Assembly (NCBI RefSeq): GCF_003205575.1 | Contig: NZ_PYBW01000043.1 | Location: 66,707 to 99,774 of the forward strand | Direction: 5' to 3' | Source of the DNA: Streptomyces tateyamensis | Lineage (GTDB): Bacteria; Actinomycetota; Actinomycetes; Streptomycetales; Streptomycetaceae | Length of the DNA: 33,068 bases | Part shown: positions 31,003-33,068 of the stretch, one piece after another | Numbering within the stretch: the first letter of the stretch is position 1 | Layout: each line of letters starts with the position of its first letter | Position numbers and translations under genes: made by a program | Notes under the pieces: generated by a model | What the model saw: the letters and a program-made list of their open reading frames with translations, nothing else | The model's database searches: none | Told to the model about the DNA's origin: nothing

Positions 31003-31088
31003 GGGAGGCTCCTTCGCGGATGTGCGAGCGGGAGGCACCGGAGAACGGATCAGCACGGACTCGGGACCGGAACGGGAGTACCCGTGGA

Positions 31089-31122
31089 CCCACCGGCGGA
31101 CCGTTTTCCGGTTGCCGGTGGG
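31089..31122 (-). promoter_or_regulatory. Hairpin in the 5' leader of the AlaRS-like gene
   Basis: CCCACCGGC (31089-31097) and GCCGGTGGG (31114-31122) form a perfect 9-base-pair stem. An inner stem ACCG (31100-31103) / CGGT (31109-31112) closes the loop. It lies between a candidate leader peptide (31136-31204) and the AlaRS-like start (31002), where an attenuator would be expected. Confidence 0.45.
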
Positions 31123-31135
31123 AGGTGAGGGAACG

Positions 31136-31204
31136 TCAGGCGGCGGCAACCGGCGAGTTGGTCGCTCGCGCGGTCGCGGTGGTGGTTCGGCCAGTGACGT
31201 TCAT
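31136..31204 (-). CDS. Candidate Ala/Thr-rich leader peptide of AlaRS-like gene
   Basis: A 22-codon ORF from ATG (31204) to TGA (31136). It begins MNVTGRTTTATARATN and ends SPVAAA, with six Thr and six Ala codons including three Ala codons before the stop. There is no ribosome-binding site, but TAACCT (complement of 31212-31217) lies seven bases before the ATG, as for a leaderless transcript. The hairpin at 31089-31122 follows. Attenuation by Ala- or Thr-tRNA charging would suit the downstream gene. Ala/Thr/Arg bias is also what random GC-rich DNA gives, so this is tentative. Confidence 0.35.
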   Translation of the reverse strand: MNVTGRTTTATARATNSPVAAA

Positions 31205-31333
31205 GCCGGCCAGGTTAGCCCGTTCCGCACGGCCGGGGCGATCGGATTTCCGCTCAATCGGGCGCGTTCGGCGGGCAGCCCGCACCCCGTATGCTTACGC
31301 GAAAGACTTCACAAATCAGCACGGAGGAATGCA

Positions 31334-33040
31334 GTGGCAGGCGCGAAGCAGGGCGACTGGGTGATGGCCGCGGCAGATCAGGTTATCGCCGAGGGCAAAA
31401 ACCGTCCCGCCGGTGCGCCGCTCGTCTGCGCCTCCGGGATCAGCCCCTCCGGCCCGGTGCACCTGGGCAACCTGCGCGAGATCATGGTGCCGCACTTCGT
31501 CGCGGACGAGCTGCGCCGGCGCGGGCTGGACTGCAAGCACATCCTGTCCTGGGACGACTTCGACCGGCTGCGCAAGGTCCCGGCCGGGGTGCCGGAGTCC
31601 TTCGCCGAGTACATCGGCCGGCCGCTGACCTCGGTGCCGGACCCGTGCGGGGAGCACGAGAACTGGGCCGAGCACTTCAAGGTGCCGTTCCGGGCCGCGC
31701 TGGCCGAGCTCGGCGTCGAGGTCACCGAGATCAGCCAGACCGAGATGTACCGGGCCGGCGCCTACACCGAGCAGATCCTGCACGCGATGCGCCATCGCGG
31801 ACAGATCGACGCGATCCTCGGCCGCTACCGGACGGCGAAGACCGCGCAGGCGGGCCAGGCCGCCGGCCAGGCGGCCGGTCAGCCGGAGGACCCGGAGGCG
31901 GCGGACTCGGTCGCGAACGACACCGAGGACGAGACCACGGCCTCGGGCTACTACCCGTACAAGCCGTACTGCGGCGCGTGCGACCGGGACTTCACCACGG
32001 TCACGGAGTTCGACGAGGAGAGCGCGCGGATCTCCTACACCTGCCAGTGCGGCCACGCCGACACCGACGTGATCGGCGTCAGCGGTCGCGGCAAGCTGGT
32101 CTGGAAGGTCGACTGGCCGATGCGCTGGGCCTTCGAAGGGGTCACCTTCGAGGCGGGCGGCGTGGACCACTCCTCCCCCGGCTCCAGCTTCACCGTCGGC
32201 TCCCAGCTGGTCCGCGAGGTCTTCGACGGCCGGCCGCCGTCCTATCTCGGCTACTCCTTCGTGGGCACCAGCGGAACCGCCAAGATGAGCGGCTCGGCCG
32301 GCGGCGCGCCGACCCCGGGTGACGCGCTGCAGATCCTGGAGGCCCCGCTGGTCCGCTGGCTGTACGTGCGCCGCAAGCCGAACCAGTCCTTCTCCATCGC
32401 CTTCGACCAGGAGGTGGGCCGGCTCTACGACGAGTGGGACGCGGTCACCCGCCGCCTGGCGGACGGCGGCGGCGAGCAGCTGGAGCAGGCGGTCCGGGCG
32501 CGCGCGCTGGGGACGGCCGAGCGGACCCTGCCGGTGACCAGCCGCACCGTCCCGTTCCGCATGCTGGCCTCCGCCGTGGACATCACCACCGGGGACGAGC
32601 AGCAGATCCTGCGGATCCTGAACGACATGTCGGAGAGCTCCTCGCTCACCTCCCTGGACGAGGTGCGCCCGCGCCTGGACCGGGTGCAGGCCTGGGTGGC
32701 GAAGCTGCCGGCCGAGGACCGCACCCAGGTCCGCACGGCTCCCGACCGCGAGCGGCTGGCGCAGCTCAGTGCCGACGAGCGGGCGGCGCTCAAGCTGCTG
32801 CTGGACGGCCTGGACGAGCACTGGTCGCTGGACGGCCTGACTTCGCTGGTCTACGGCGTGCCGAAGCTCCAGGCGGGCCTGCCGCTGGACGCCCCGGCCA
32901 GCCCGGAGCTGAAGCTGGCTCAGCGCACGCTCTTCTCGCTGCTCTACGAGCTGCTGGTGGGCCGGGACACCGGTCCGCGCCTGCCCACCCTGCTGCTGGC
33001 CCTCGGCGCCGACCGGATCCGCTCGCTGCTGACGCTCTGA
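31334..33040 (+). CDS. lysS: Lysine--tRNA ligase, class I
   Basis: A 568-residue class I LysRS, attaching lysine to tRNA-Lys. The HIGH-like motif is SGPVHLGN (residues 39-46) and the KMSKS-like motif is KMSGS (317-321). The archaeal-type catalytic domain and helical C-terminal domain are of full length. The stretch around residues 173-200 is a low-complexity insertion (QAGQAAGQAAGQPEDPE followed by acidic residues). The Cys cluster CGACD...CQCGH marks a zinc-binding knuckle. I chose the GTG at 31334, as GGAGGA lies five bases upstream. A possible -10 box, TATGCT, sits near 31289. It is divergent from the AlaRS-like gene. The archaeal gene is often called lysK. Confidence 0.95.
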   Translation: MAGAKQGDWVMAAADQVIAEGKNRPAGAPLVCASGISPSGPVHLGNLREIMVPHFVADELRRRGLDCKHILSWDDFDRLRKVPAGVPESFAEYIGRPLTSVPDPCGEHENWAEHFKVPFRAALAELGVEVTEISQTEMYRAGAYTEQILHAMRHRGQIDAILGRYRTAKTAQAGQAAGQAAGQPEDPEAADSVANDTEDETTASGYYPYKPYCGACDRDFTTVTEFDEESARISYTCQCGHADTDVIGVSGRGKLVWKVDWPMRWAFEGVTFEAGGVDHSSPGSSFTVGSQLVREVFDGRPPSYLGYSFVGTSGTAKMSGSAGGAPTPGDALQILEAPLVRWLYVRRKPNQSFSIAFDQEVGRLYDEWDAVTRRLADGGGEQLEQAVRARALGTAERTLPVTSRTVPFRMLASAVDITTGDEQQILRILNDMSESSSLTSLDEVRPRLDRVQAWVAKLPAEDRTQVRTAPDRERLAQLSADERAALKLLLDGLDEHWSLDGLTSLVYGVPKLQAGLPLDAPASPELKLAQRTLFSLLYELLVGRDTGPRLPTLLLALGADRIRSLLTL

Positions 33041-33068
33041 CAGCATCTCGCGAACGTGGCTGGGGCCG

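Noticed and set aside
29522..31093. 523-codon minus-strand frame overlapping the AlaRS-like gene
   Set aside because: The AlaRS motifs are in the other minus-strand frame (29833-31002); this one is Arg/Pro/Ala-rich noise.
31291..31333. Small plus-strand ORF (MLTRKTSQIST...) as a leader peptide for LysRS
   Set aside because: It contains a single Lys codon near the start, has no stop before the LysRS start and simply overlaps it in another frame.

Overview
The window comes from a high-GC actinomycete, most likely Streptomyces, Kitasatospora or a close relative. The signs are very GC-rich third codon positions, many GTG starts, abundant Tat signals, TetR/LysR/XRE-TPR regulators, a class I lysyl-tRNA synthetase and actinobacterial sulfur-type leader peptides. 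It looks like chromosomal DNA with many short transcription units. No complete mobile element, CRISPR array or biosynthetic cluster was seen.

Layout. 84-4223: a Tat-exported metallophosphoesterase of the purple acid phosphatase type, an XRE-TPR regulator and a secreted neprosin-type peptidase. 4245-11863: a probable sulfur-assimilation locus. It holds a GST-like protein, an FAD/NAD(P)-binding protein, an amino-acid-type ABC permease and, divergently, an SsuD-like flavin monooxygenase, a substrate-binding lipoprotein and an ATPase. Two short leader ORFs of the R-x-H-I-D-(L/F)-x-R-V family, too small for routine gene calling, precede the GST gene (5271-5384) and the monooxygenase operon (8634-8711). 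12237-14501: a small Tat protein, a DUF4331 protein with no signal peptide, and a His-rich protein. 14543-16989: a polyprenyl diphosphate synthase, a TetR regulator and a divergent SnoaL-like protein. 17043-20112: an MMPL exporter with a divergent TetR and two tandem operators.

20278-20673 carries two identical initiator tRNA genes, each with its own promoter-like box and terminator. They are followed by a small unknown protein, a lytic transglycosylase with a long Pro/Ser/Thr tail, peptidase E, a remnant that may come from an Mrr-type nuclease, and a divergent SDR/LysR pair around a T-N11-A box. 25667-28232 is a divergent pair: a normal-looking citrate synthase, and a citrate synthase homologue with an N-terminal DNA-binding domain that lacks one catalytic histidine. 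ATGGA/TCCAT palindromes lie between them. The window ends with a flavin reductase-like protein, a small zinc-ribbon protein, and a divergent pair of a truncated alanyl-tRNA synthetase-like protein (no editing or C-Ala domain) and class I LysRS. The truncated synthetase has a possible leader peptide and hairpin in front of it.

The most rewarding signals are the two sulfur leader peptides tying 4245-11863 into one regulon, the HTH-pseudo-citrate synthase with its putative operators, and the truncated AlaRS with a candidate Ala/Thr attenuator. All functional statements come from reading motifs by eye; no database search was run.
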